A stretch of DNA of 64,000 bases from Clostridiales bacterium (GTDB lineage: Bacteria; Bacillota; Clostridia; Christensenellales; Borkfalkiaceae). Location of the stretch: NCBI GenBank assembly GCA_022508245.1, contig JAFLVO010000001.1, positions 434,001-498,000 of the forward strand. The letters run 5' to 3'. How positions within the stretch are numbered: position 1 is the stretch's first letter; every line of letters starts with the position of its first letter. Below are positions 53,901 to 61,703 of the stretch, piece by piece. The position numbers were made by a program, and so were the translations under genes. The notes beneath the pieces are model-generated. The model saw nothing but the letters and a program-made list of their open reading frames with translations. It did no database searches and was not told the origin of the DNA.

Positions 53901-55425
53901 CGGATGCACGTCTCTTGAGACTGTTACGGGGCTTGAAAACGTTGTATCAATTGGAATGCTTGCGTTCTACAATAGCGGACTTAAAGCGCTCAATCTTACT
54001 AACGCTGAGTATATCGGCGACGGCGCATTTATGATTGACGGCGTAGAGAGTGCATATACAAGTGTCTCAATTCCCAAAGCGGTTACGATAGGAAGCTACT
54101 CATTTGCAGGCGGTGCGGAAAGCTCAATAGCTATTCCGGCAACTCTTGTAAAGATTGGCGGCGGTGCGTTTGCATCTTCTGTAAATCTCACTTCTTTCAC
54201 AATCGACGCAAACAATAAAATATATTTCAAGGACGCGGAGGGCGTACTTTACAGATATATCACGGATAGCGAGTACGAGCTCGTTGCATATCCTGCGGGC
54301 GTTACGGCAAAGACCTTGACCGATGATTATGCTAAAAACAAAAAGACCTACACGGTTTTGGATGGTACGATTTCAGTTGCGGCTTCGTCGTTTGAGGGGC
54401 TTAAAACGGGTGCAATAGAGCACATTGTTCTGCCCTATACGCTCGATCTTATCGGTAGCAGTGCTTTCTTCAACAGCGGAATAAAGGAATATCGTTTTGA
54501 AAGCATTAATGCACCTGTGCTTCTTACGGAGTATATCGATTGGGTTAAACAGTATATCGAAGATTTCGGCGACGTCTACGTAGGTTATTTCTATTCCAAT
54601 TTCGAGGATCACTTCATTAACCACAGTAGCTTTGGGGCAGGATTGAACCCTGCACAGCTTACCATATACTGTCCCGAAAACGGTGTAGGCTACGATATCT
54701 TGATTTATGCGCAGTATTTTGCAAAAACTGTGACTACGGGCATAAATATCGACGATACCACGCGTACAGTCCGCGATTTGATTCTTACCCTTCCTTCGGC
54801 AAGTGAAGTCAGCGGTTGGAAATTACCCGCTAAGCCCAAGAGCGAGGTTGAGGAATTCTCCGAGCTTGTAAAGAGAATACGCAGTCTCTATAACACTATC
54901 ATCAGTGAGAGTCAGCTTGACTTCCTCAAGAATCATAAAGTAACTGATAGTGAAACAATAAATCTTGTTGACAATCTCAGCAACGTTGAAGTTGCGCTCC
55001 GTACAGTGAAAGCGGCTTACGATATTCCCGTCAGCATAACGAGCGTAACGAGAGTAGATGGCTCTTACAAGAATGTATATACTGAGGGCGAAAAGTTCGA
55101 TATGAAGGGCTTGAAGGTTATCGTAACGTATGATGACTTCTCGACCGAAACGGTTGGCGCAGATCAACTTACACTCTTGACTACCGACGCTTTAACGGTT
55201 TATGATCGTTCGGTTATCGTCTCTTACAAAGGTGAAGAGTGCTACCTCGTAATAACCGTAAATAAGAAGGACACGAATTCTCCTGCATCAGGTGGCGGAA
55301 GTAAGGGCGGATGTAACAGCGTATCTGATAATTTTGATAGTTTAATAATAACTTTTGCGGGAGTTGTAGCACTTTTATTTGTTGCAACAGCACTCCGCAA
55401 AAAACAGGGGATGACAAATGACTAA
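47956..55425 (+). CDS. Giant cell-surface subtilase (S8) with Ig-like and LRR_5 domains
   Basis: A 2489-aa exported protease. A signal peptide covers residues 1-45, then an I9-like propeptide (80-175), then the peptidase: Asp227 (VVAILDTGIDYTHP), His302 (NHGAHVAGI) and Ser675 (SGTSMASPNMAGV), with a PA domain inserted near 490-620 as in lactocepin/C5a peptidases. A beta-sandwich region follows, two Ig-like domains (about 1220-1295 and 1331-1405), BspA-type LRR_5 repeats (about 1410-2160: SIGERAFADNTKITKVIIP and relatives), a third Ig-like domain (2355-2438), then GGGSKGGCNS, a membrane helix and a basic tail. Function: degradation of external proteins. The gene overlaps the next by 8 nt. Confidence 0.9.
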   Translation: MNSLRKKIRRGAISFLALTMSATMCAGTVLMDFGGRKSVTALAETAENVKFTDITGQVDTSAIVESNFNSTVQQSSVATYETRTVIISLDGNSLIDDANGEYSVSEYINTPLGRQSLKRINSEQSKFLTSLSLRGIKYSLKHTYNSVINAVAIEIDTSNVAKIKKMGGVSSAVISRTYAAPKLYKESSSASSITNNTNVYATGIYDSSAVASYEWGRGAGTVVAILDTGIDYTHPAFQTMPSKLGMNKDYVESILGSTTAFKRTVELGGTVNVDDVYVSDKVPFAYDYADNDFDVYPSYSNHGAHVAGIVGGYDENGYDRKIGNDVVHYDETFKGVATDAQLVICKTFTDNLESENIGGALTEDILAALDDCVALGVDVINMSLGTTSGFTTTDDGDDEGEMMDKTYKSIQSQGISLICAASNDYSSGFGSVFGTNLASNPDSATVGSPSTFYSALSVASINGQRSPYMIAGDGTDAEEFPVFYEEARDGNSVEYDFDGELFAMLDGSETRHTFEYVVVGKGGAQDYSTTVKNLLKDKATGKSLGRLALIERGNTTFLEKIELAYEMGAIGAIIYNNVSGTIRMSLGDIEQSRRIPAVSITQDAGNELVSRAQSGTGRRLGKITLDLSLNAGPFMSDFSSWGTTPNLKIKPEITAHGGEIISTVPGGYDAQSGTSMASPNMAGVTALVRNYVKTQLLPADATPVQVTQLTNQLLLSTATTVVDPYGLLYSPRKQGAGLASLDNIVKTKAYLYTDSGCGDYWYNELDGRPKVELGADKDKVGEYTFSFKIKNFGDSPLTFGLDTTFMTESLSSDKLAVAEKAYLLKDIAPKYSVSGASFADGEITVAGGQNATITVTVKLSDAEKKYIEQSFKNGMFVEGFVNLKGSGEQCDLSIPFLAFYGDWDNLPMLDYDCFDIAESQRDKSVEEKDKLNPTIFATQAYASYGGNKYVIPIGNYVYIQDELEDQIYTTEDHGAISRFDEIVSEEGIGNYFTANQIRCLYAGLLRNAYKVEWRMYDAYTGELITNSYKNRISKAYSNGGAAVPGFVELKLTPDELGLVNNGKYRMEFDFYFNENSVYSKENTFAFNFYLDYDAPVLQDARIRYEDYKDGNKNKQNIYLELDIYDNHYAQSVMLAYIDTTGGRREMKLATEYFTPVQNAVKNGVTTVSIDVTDIWEQYKKTAGGLIVQIDDYALNHSTYVLGTLNGSNIGEMDTALNANVTPATFELAEGEDKITVGVNETHTVALKYEGNANISNFEWTANNPYVKVKNGEIVGVRTTGRTPATVIVSNRKGVSRTIQVTVVDNGKTLGWPSISFDVIKNYADALVKASGYVRVHAGKDIALSVLTDPWYYPDKLDLVWTSGNPAVATVDENGNVHTITKGNAVIKATIKGTAYSASVLLAVQDEFTIDSFSLTEYHGDGIEKNGQTGVVEIPDGKNIMSIGERAFADNTKITKVIIPKSVTEIGEYAFIGCTNLKEVCFVSDADDDYTADGFVSASGLKLIRKYAFKGCSSLETLDLRNCKVISVAHEAFANCVKLKQIIKSTAIGTAYDRAFMGCSSLESIDLSGLHVAGRNVFSGCTSLTSITTDKFTAIGDNMFTSLHYVYQEMDFDTGDWNIKVTDYEACNKLDNLVIKTDTVGANAFAGCTGIKNVEFTNVINGTADESIVLKISDNAFKNCTNLATVQFNGKVKSIGAYAFANTALTSVTLPDGLISLGAGAFGGTNATTITGGSDYQISGDFILNKDGTILLLYIGSGTTCEIPATVKEIAENAFAESSITSLTIPSTIDKIGEGAFQKSALASITIEADLDQIPAYAFLGTRISQITLPSTVTYIGDYAFAYSTLTTFNFTPTLGAELGSYVFYGCKQLENIALDSKISVLGDGVFGECAALETVTLPALEYLGAYTFFETPSLATVTFASGAKVTGTYTFAAQTSEERANLTIVTLGSSLITIGEGAFYNCAGLTSIDLGGAEIIESSAFFGCTSLETVTGLENVVSIGMLAFYNSGLKALNLTNAEYIGDGAFMIDGVESAYTSVSIPKAVTIGSYSFAGGAESSIAIPATLVKIGGGAFASSVNLTSFTIDANNKIYFKDAEGVLYRYITDSEYELVAYPAGVTAKTLTDDYAKNKKTYTVLDGTISVAASSFEGLKTGAIEHIVLPYTLDLIGSSAFFNSGIKEYRFESINAPVLLTEYIDWVKQYIEDFGDVYVGYFYSNFEDHFINHSSFGAGLNPAQLTIYCPENGVGYDILIYAQYFAKTVTTGINIDDTTRTVRDLILTLPSASEVSGWKLPAKPKSEVEEFSELVKRIRSLYNTIISESQLDFLKNHKVTDSETINLVDNLSNVEVALRTVKAAYDIPVSITSVTRVDGSYKNVYTEGEKFDMKGLKVIVTYDDFSTETVGADQLTLLTTDALTVYDRSVIVSYKGEECYLVITVNKKDTNSPASGGGSKGGCNSVSDNFDSLIITFAGVVALLFVATALRKKQGMTND

Positions 55426-56950
55426 AAAATTAAGGCTCGTTTTAATAGCAGTTTTTGCGTTCATAGCATGTGCATGTATTTTTGCGGGTTGCACTCTCAA
55501 GCCTTCTTTAGAAGATGTGTTGGATGATTTGGATAAGAAAGGCGCAGTCGTTGCAGTTACTTATTTTGCAAACGATGGCAATTTTAACGATAAGACGGAT
55601 AAGGAAGAGGAAGAAGATAAGAACGGCGAAGACGAAGAAGATGAAGATAGCGGCAGTCAAGACAGCGCTAACAGTAATGTTCCCAAAAACAACAACAACA
55701 AAGTAAGGACCATCCATTACAAAGCTGGCAGCAAAGCTATTAGCATTGACTCAATGGACAATTCAAGCTTTGAGTCGGGTTCCATAACCATAGCAGCAAC
55801 CGATGAAGGCAGATACGAGCTTGAAAATTGGTACATTGCTGAAGTTGACGGCAACGGGAATCCCTTATACGAGGACGGAACTCCCTACGAGTTCAGTTAC
55901 GATACCCAATATTTTGACTCAACCAAAAAAATAAAGCATACCGGCGAGCTCTTTGATTTTTCAACTGCACTTGAAAAAGGCAAGCATTACTATTTGGTTG
56001 CCGAGTGGAGAAAAATTCAGACGGTGCATGTGATTCTTGCGGGAGAGGCATCCTCAATTAAGACTGCAGATAAAACTTACGAAAAGGGTGATTTGTTGGT
56101 CGATATGAAATTCGAAAAATCAACCGGATATATTCCCAAGCCTAGCAGTCCGCTCACCGATACGGTTACGGACGCAACGTTTATCGAATTCTATTCAGAT
56201 GAGAATTGTACAGAGTTGTTCACCGGTTGGAACATTAAGTATGAGGACCACAAGGATGATGACCCCGAACATCCTTTTACGATATACGCTAAATATATCG
56301 AGGGAATTTGGACAGTCGTCAAAGATGCGTCAGATGTAAGAACTATGTTTAACGGCTTAACTTCGTCTTCAGACCGTTACTATATCTTTAGTGTTAACGA
56401 TAGTGATGGTAATGACATTAATGATATAGACTGTAGTAAAATAACAGTTACCGCTATTGCGGGTTCTTCCGCCGGTTTAGCATGTGAAATACGCGGTAAC
56501 GGTTGTGAGATAATCGGTTTGAATGTGAGCAGGTCGATTACGGGCGGTACAGATTCGCAGGGGGCTTCGCTCTTCGGCGCAATTAAATCAACTGCCAAAA
56601 TAAGTGATCTTATTCTTAAAGATATTACTCAAAAATATACAGTCAACCCAGGTGCTTGGGTAAATCCTGGTATCTTTTTCGCTTTCACATCTATTCATGA
56701 GGATGCAAAGTTAAATTTCAATAACGTAGTAATATCCGGTACGATGGAGGTGACAATCATACCCAGCACGTCCAATAGGGCAACTTACGTTAAAAATTTA
56801 TCAAGCTATGCCGAAGAATCTAACGGCATTATTATCAGCAGTGTTCACGACGCAAAAAATAATTGGAAATTCGGCGGATATGCGAACGACAGCGAATATA
56901 CCGGCGGAATAACTGTAACGAGTGACGATTCGTGTTTGACGATAGAATAA
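55418..56950 (+). CDS. Lipoprotein of unknown function, acidic linker
   Basis: A 510-aa protein. The signal peptide has a classic lipobox, FAGC (Cys25). A low-complexity acidic linker (EEEEDKNGEDEEDEDSG at about 67-83) and an Asn-rich stretch (NVPKNNNNK) lift the rest off the membrane. Two beta-rich domains follow: one with IHYKAGSKAISIDS and ELENWYIAEVDG resembling InlB/Listeria-Bacteroides-type repeats, and a C-terminal one with CEIRGNGCEIIGLNVSRS and ASLFGAIKSTAKISDL, GLUG-like. It is translationally coupled to the subtilase and 33 nt before oppA. Inferred role: surface adhesin or substrate presenter for the protease. Confidence 0.7.
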   Translation: MTKKLRLVLIAVFAFIACACIFAGCTLKPSLEDVLDDLDKKGAVVAVTYFANDGNFNDKTDKEEEEDKNGEDEEDEDSGSQDSANSNVPKNNNNKVRTIHYKAGSKAISIDSMDNSSFESGSITIAATDEGRYELENWYIAEVDGNGNPLYEDGTPYEFSYDTQYFDSTKKIKHTGELFDFSTALEKGKHYYLVAEWRKIQTVHVILAGEASSIKTADKTYEKGDLLVDMKFEKSTGYIPKPSSPLTDTVTDATFIEFYSDENCTELFTGWNIKYEDHKDDDPEHPFTIYAKYIEGIWTVVKDASDVRTMFNGLTSSSDRYYIFSVNDSDGNDINDIDCSKITVTAIAGSSAGLACEIRGNGCEIIGLNVSRSITGGTDSQGASLFGAIKSTAKISDLILKDITQKYTVNPGAWVNPGIFFAFTSIHEDAKLNFNNVVISGTMEVTIIPSTSNRATYVKNLSSYAEESNGIIISSVHDAKNNWKFGGYANDSEYTGGITVTSDDSCLTIE

Positions 56951-56983
56951 GTTAATTAACCGAAATATAACGGAGGATATAAA

Positions 56984-59560
56984 ATGAATAAAAAATTAGG
57001 TAAAATTTTAAGTTGCGGTATTTGCCTTACTATGGCTGCCGTGTTTACGGCCGGCTGTACGCCAGGTCCATCAAGCGTGGGTCAAGATCCCGAAACACGC
57101 CCTTTCGTAATAGCAATAGGCGCAACTGACGGTAACTTCAGCCCGTTCTTTGCTACAGCGCAGTACGACGTGCAGGTAACAGAGCTTACGCAGATAAGCA
57201 TGCTTACCGGAGACGCAAAGGGCAATATTGCCTACGGAGATGACGAGCCCACAGTCGTGCTCGACATGAAGGAAACTTTTTACGCGGATAAAGAGGGTAC
57301 CATTGTATCCGACGCGGGAAGTATGGACGGAAAAACCGTTTACGAATTCGTAATCAAAAAAGGCATAAAATTCTCTAACGGCTCCGACCTGACTATAAAA
57401 GACGTACTTTTCAATCTCTACGTTTATCTCGATCCCGTATATTTCGGTTCGTCTACTATTTATTCCACCGATATTATAGGTCTTGCCGCATATAGGAATC
57501 AGGACCCTACGGCGGATGCCGACAGCGATATTACGTCTTCGTTTAATGCCGACGCTCAACAGCGTATAGATGACCTTATGGAGTATCTTGAACACGGCAC
57601 GGGTACGGAAGCGCAATTTGCAGACGATATCAAACTTTTAAAGCAACTCTACCGTGAAGAAGTTGAAAGTGACTGGACAACAGTCTACGGCACGCTCGAC
57701 TCTTATACAAAAGAGTATAGCTTTAAATCAAACTGGGAAATTTATTATTTAAACGAAGGCTTGATATCCCGTCTTTACGAACGTCAGGAGAACGGTAACA
57801 TCGTAGAAAAGAAGGATAAGGACGGTAAATATCTTACGAGCCTTGACGAAAAGGATGAAAACGGCAATTATAAAACCGATTTCCGCGAAGAGATGGAGGC
57901 AGCGTTAAGTGATGAAGAACGTATTGCCGACCTTATGAAAGATAATAATATGACCCGCAAAGAGGCTTTGGACTACATCGAGCGCGAAACAGCAATAAAC
58001 AGGGTTTACGACTCCAAAACGTCAACCAACCTTACCCTTCTCTCGATACTAACCGAAGGATGGGCATCTGCAAGTAATCTTCACGACAAATTTGCAAAAG
58101 AGGCAATGTCAGATTACTTTGAAAATAACCGTAAGGATGACGGTTCGCTTAAAGTTCCCAATGTTAAGGGTATAACCACCTATAAGACCTCGACTTTCAA
58201 CGGTAAAAATCTCGGCGAAAGTCACGATGTTTTGAAAGTTGAAGTCAACGGTGTTGACCCCAAAGCTATATGGAATATGGCGTTCCAGGTTGCCCCCGCA
58301 TATTATTATTCGGGTGAATTCAAGGGCGTTCATTACGAAAATATAGACATTGCAAATAATCAGTTTGGTGTATGTTTCGGTAACTCTACTTTCTTTGATT
58401 CCGTTCTCGGAAGTTCTGCAAAGAGTAAATTGCCCGTAGGCGCGGGTGCTTATCAGGCATCTACTCCAAACGGCGGAACCACTACTAACGGTGATGTTTT
58501 CCACAACAATAAGGTTTCCTATTACGTTCGTAACGAATACTTCGAAACGGTCGGAAAAGGTATTTCAAACGCTAAAATAAAATACGTTCGCTATAGGGAA
58601 GTAGAGGATGCCAGCCTCGTGCAGGTGTTAAAGACAGGCGAAGTTGACTACGGCGAGCCCAGCTGTACACCTGAAAACATTAAGGCTTTGCCCGGCGGCG
58701 CGGTTACTCTCGGCTACAAGACGCCAAAGTCTTCCGGTTACGGCTACGTGGGTCTTAACCCCAAATATATTCCCTATCGTAGCGTCCGTACGGCAATAAT
58801 CAGTGCGATGAACGTAGCTACTACCGTCAGATTCTACTCCGAAGAATATGCAGAGGAGATATTCAGACCTATGTCCACTGCAAACTGGGTATACGAATAT
58901 ATTAAAAAGACGCCGTATTACAAAAATGAATTCGACGCAGCCGCAATCAAGAAAAAACTTCAAGATGAAGGTTGGGATTTCAGCAGCGGTGTAGGTAAAT
59001 ATGAAGGGCATACGTTGAAATACACGTTTACCATTGCGGGCGGCACTACGGACCACCCTGCATTCGCAATGTTCAACGATGCAGCTACAATTTTGAATAA
59101 AGCTGGTTTTGATATTTCCGTTACAACCGATACCAACGCATTGAAGAGTCTTGCAACGGGTTCTCTTGCAGTATGGGCTGCAGCTTACACATCGCCCGTT
59201 GACCCCGATCTCTATCAGCTCTATCATCAAGACAGTAAGGCAACGAACGTAAAGAACTGGGGCTATGATGTTATAAAGCAGAACAACAGAGGTCTCTACA
59301 CCTACGAAAAAGAAATTCTTGGAGAATTGAGTGAACTTATTATCGAGGCAAGACAGACGACGTCGCAGATGGAGCGCGGAGCTAAATATAACACGGCCCT
59401 TGACAAAATTATGGAGCTTGCAATTCAGCTGCCTACCTATCAGAGAAACGACCTCGTAGTTTACAACAGAAAACTTCTCGATACCAATACGCTCAATAAG
59501 AGTCCAAGTGCATATGCGGGCGTTCTCAACAGAATTTGGGAAGTAAATTACAGTAAATAA
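56984..59560 (+). CDS. oppA: Oligopeptide ABC transporter binding lipoprotein, enlarged
   Basis: An 858-aa family-5 solute-binding protein. Lipobox FTAGC (Cys25). The opening RPFVIAIGATDGNFSPFFAT and the FVIKKGIKFSNGSDLTIKDVLFNLY block are typical, as is GAYQAST with the AKIKYVRYREVEDASLVQVLKTGEVDY-type region. OppA proteins are usually about 540 aa. Here an insertion of about 220 mostly helical residues (about 170-390, charged, with repeats of ENGNxxxKKDKDGKY type) follows the YLDPVYFGSS strand. GGAGG precedes the start. The permeases and ATPases lie downstream. Confidence 0.92.
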   Translation: MNKKLGKILSCGICLTMAAVFTAGCTPGPSSVGQDPETRPFVIAIGATDGNFSPFFATAQYDVQVTELTQISMLTGDAKGNIAYGDDEPTVVLDMKETFYADKEGTIVSDAGSMDGKTVYEFVIKKGIKFSNGSDLTIKDVLFNLYVYLDPVYFGSSTIYSTDIIGLAAYRNQDPTADADSDITSSFNADAQQRIDDLMEYLEHGTGTEAQFADDIKLLKQLYREEVESDWTTVYGTLDSYTKEYSFKSNWEIYYLNEGLISRLYERQENGNIVEKKDKDGKYLTSLDEKDENGNYKTDFREEMEAALSDEERIADLMKDNNMTRKEALDYIERETAINRVYDSKTSTNLTLLSILTEGWASASNLHDKFAKEAMSDYFENNRKDDGSLKVPNVKGITTYKTSTFNGKNLGESHDVLKVEVNGVDPKAIWNMAFQVAPAYYYSGEFKGVHYENIDIANNQFGVCFGNSTFFDSVLGSSAKSKLPVGAGAYQASTPNGGTTTNGDVFHNNKVSYYVRNEYFETVGKGISNAKIKYVRYREVEDASLVQVLKTGEVDYGEPSCTPENIKALPGGAVTLGYKTPKSSGYGYVGLNPKYIPYRSVRTAIISAMNVATTVRFYSEEYAEEIFRPMSTANWVYEYIKKTPYYKNEFDAAAIKKKLQDEGWDFSSGVGKYEGHTLKYTFTIAGGTTDHPAFAMFNDAATILNKAGFDISVTTDTNALKSLATGSLAVWAAAYTSPVDPDLYQLYHQDSKATNVKNWGYDVIKQNNRGLYTYEKEILGELSELIIEARQTTSQMERGAKYNTALDKIMELAIQLPTYQRNDLVVYNRKLLDTNTLNKSPSAYAGVLNRIWEVNYSK

Positions 59561-59590
59561 TACAAATCTTTTAAGAGAGTTCAATAAAGA

Positions 59591-60586
59591 ATGGTTAAAT
59601 ATATAATTAAACGACTATTGCTTGCGGCATTTATTCTGTTGCTTGTATCAATATTCCTGTACTTCCTTGTAAGGCTGATGCCCGCCAACGCAATAGAGAC
59701 AAAATATTTTCAAACGCACGCAAATTCAGACGAGAATAAAGAACTGTTGAAAGCGATGCTTGCGCGTTACAACCTTGACGACCCCAGCTTTGGCGGTATC
59801 ATAAAAGGTTGGTGGCAGTGGATAACAAGTTTCTTCGCCGGAGATATGGGCACGTCCTTTCAGCAGAACCGTAAGGTTGAGGATATCATCGTTCAGAATA
59901 TGGGAATTTCTTTCTCAATCTCTTTGATATCCCTCATCCTTGAGGTGCTCATTGCAATTCCACTCGGAATTAAGTGTGCCTGCAACCAGTACGGAAAGTT
60001 GGACTACACGGCAACCGTAATTACGATGATAGGCATATCTTTCCCGACTTTCTTCTTCGGCAATATAATAATAAAGTTCTTTGCCGTCGATTTGGGTTGG
60101 TTTCCTGCAAACGGAATTAACAGCAACCTGCTGACAACAGCAACGGGTTGGGAAAGATTTACAGATATGCTTTGGCATATGGTATTGCCTCTCTTCGTAC
60201 TTACGATACTTTCCATAGGTTCACTCATGAGATATACAAGAACGAACACCTTGGAAGTTCTCAACGCAGACTACATAAGAACGGCGCGCGCTAAAGGTCT
60301 TTCAGAGGGCAAGGTCGTGTATAAGCACGTATTCAGAAATACCATGATACCCCTCGTAACCGTGTTGGCAAGCACTCTTCCGGGACTTTTTGGCGGTGCT
60401 ATGATTACCGAAACGATTTTCGGTATCCCCGGTATAGGTAAGATTGCTTACGATTTGATGTATAATGGCGACATACCTTTTATAATGGCATACAATATGT
60501 TTATTGCCGTTTTGACGGTCATAGGAATTTTGCTTGCCGACGTTATGTATGCGGTGGTTGATCCTCGCGTCAAACTCGGTAAATAA
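59591..60586 (+). CDS. oppB: Oligopeptide ABC transporter permease OppB
   Basis: A 331-aa permease with N-terminal helix MVKYIIKRLLLAAFILLLVS, the QNRKVEDIIVQNMGISFSIS region, six membrane segments, and the cytoplasmic EAA loop (DYIRTARAKGLSEGKVVYKH) contacting the ATPases. It ends DPRVKLGK as is usual for DppB/OppB. It is the second gene of the transporter, 30 nt after oppA. Confidence 0.95.
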   Translation: MVKYIIKRLLLAAFILLLVSIFLYFLVRLMPANAIETKYFQTHANSDENKELLKAMLARYNLDDPSFGGIIKGWWQWITSFFAGDMGTSFQQNRKVEDIIVQNMGISFSISLISLILEVLIAIPLGIKCACNQYGKLDYTATVITMIGISFPTFFFGNIIIKFFAVDLGWFPANGINSNLLTTATGWERFTDMLWHMVLPLFVLTILSIGSLMRYTRTNTLEVLNADYIRTARAKGLSEGKVVYKHVFRNTMIPLVTVLASTLPGLFGGAMITETIFGIPGIGKIAYDLMYNGDIPFIMAYNMFIAVLTVIGILLADVMYAVVDPRVKLGK

Positions 60587-60595
60587 GGAGTAGAT

Positions 60596-61699
60596 ATGGA
60601 AGAAGAAAAGATATCCACCCCGGAAGTTGAAGAGGCTGCACAAAGCGGTAGCGGCACAGCTCTCGTAACAAAAGAGGACGAACTTCACGGAGAAAACCTC
60701 TCCGACAGAGTTAAAACTCTCTCTCCCGGTAGAACTGTTTTAAAAAGATTTTTCCGCTCAAAGCTATCCATCGTCGGGCTTGTTATTCTTTTAGCGTTGT
60801 TCCTGATTTCATTTTTCGGCCCGCTCTTTTCGCCGTGGGGCGAAACTGCCCCTGATAGAACGGCGGTGGAGAAGGGTATTCCCGATGTAATGGCAAAAGA
60901 AATAGTCTACGTTGATGAAGATGGTCATGAATGGACCGCCTACGACGTAGTATTCGAGTGGCCCAAAGACGGAGTTTTGGCAAAGAGCAATCTTTCTGCG
61001 GACCATTGGCTCGGCACCGACAAGTGGGGCTTTGATATATTTACAAGGCTTATGCTCGGCGGCAGAGTATCGCTTACCATAGGTTTCGTCGTAATTATAT
61101 TGGAAACGCTAATCGGCGTAGTGCTCGGCGGTGTAGCGGGCTATTTTGGCGGCAAGGTAGATAATGTCATAATGCGTATAGTAGACGTTTTGATGTGTAT
61201 TCCGCAGTTGCCGATAATGCTAATACTTTCGTCAATGTTCCAATACAGGGGCATTGTGGATATTTCAAAGCTATACTATATGATGGGTATTCTAACGCTA
61301 TTGGGCTGGGCAGGTACTGCGCGGCTTGTGCGCGGACAGATATTGTCCCTTCGCGAGCAGGAATTCATGCTTGCCGCAAAGTGCTCGGGTCTTTCAGTAA
61401 AGCGGAAGATATTCAAGCATCTGTTGCCCAACGTATTGCCCCAGCTCATAGTTACTATGACGCTCGGACTCGGCAGCGTAATTTTGATGGAGGCAACTCT
61501 TGGATTCCTCAATATAGGGGCGCCGCTCGGTACGGCAACTTGGGGCACAATGATAAGCGAGGCGCAGGATTTTAACGTGCTTCAGAATTTCCCCAATTTC
61601 TGGATTCCGCCCGGCATATGTATAACCCTTGCAATTCTGGCGTTTAACTTTGTCGGCGATGGTTTAAGAGACGCATTTGATCCAAAAATGAAGAGGTAA
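60596..61699 (+). CDS. oppC: Oligopeptide ABC transporter permease OppC
   Basis: A 367-aa permease. The first 45 residues are an acidic cytoplasmic extension (MEEEKISTPEVEEAAQSGSG). Then FRSKLSIVGLVILLALFLIS, the periplasmic LGTDKWGFDIFTRLMLGGRV block, and EAA loop EFMLAAKCSGLSVKRKIFKH. It ends FVGDGLRDAFDPKMKR, the standard OppC/DppC terminus. A GGAG site lies at 60588. Confidence 0.95.
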   Translation: MEEEKISTPEVEEAAQSGSGTALVTKEDELHGENLSDRVKTLSPGRTVLKRFFRSKLSIVGLVILLALFLISFFGPLFSPWGETAPDRTAVEKGIPDVMAKEIVYVDEDGHEWTAYDVVFEWPKDGVLAKSNLSADHWLGTDKWGFDIFTRLMLGGRVSLTIGFVVIILETLIGVVLGGVAGYFGGKVDNVIMRIVDVLMCIPQLPIMLILSSMFQYRGIVDISKLYYMMGILTLLGWAGTARLVRGQILSLREQEFMLAAKCSGLSVKRKIFKHLLPNVLPQLIVTMTLGLGSVILMEATLGFLNIGAPLGTATWGTMISEAQDFNVLQNFPNFWIPPGICITLAILAFNFVGDGLRDAFDPKMKR

Positions 61700-61703
61700 A
61701 TAA

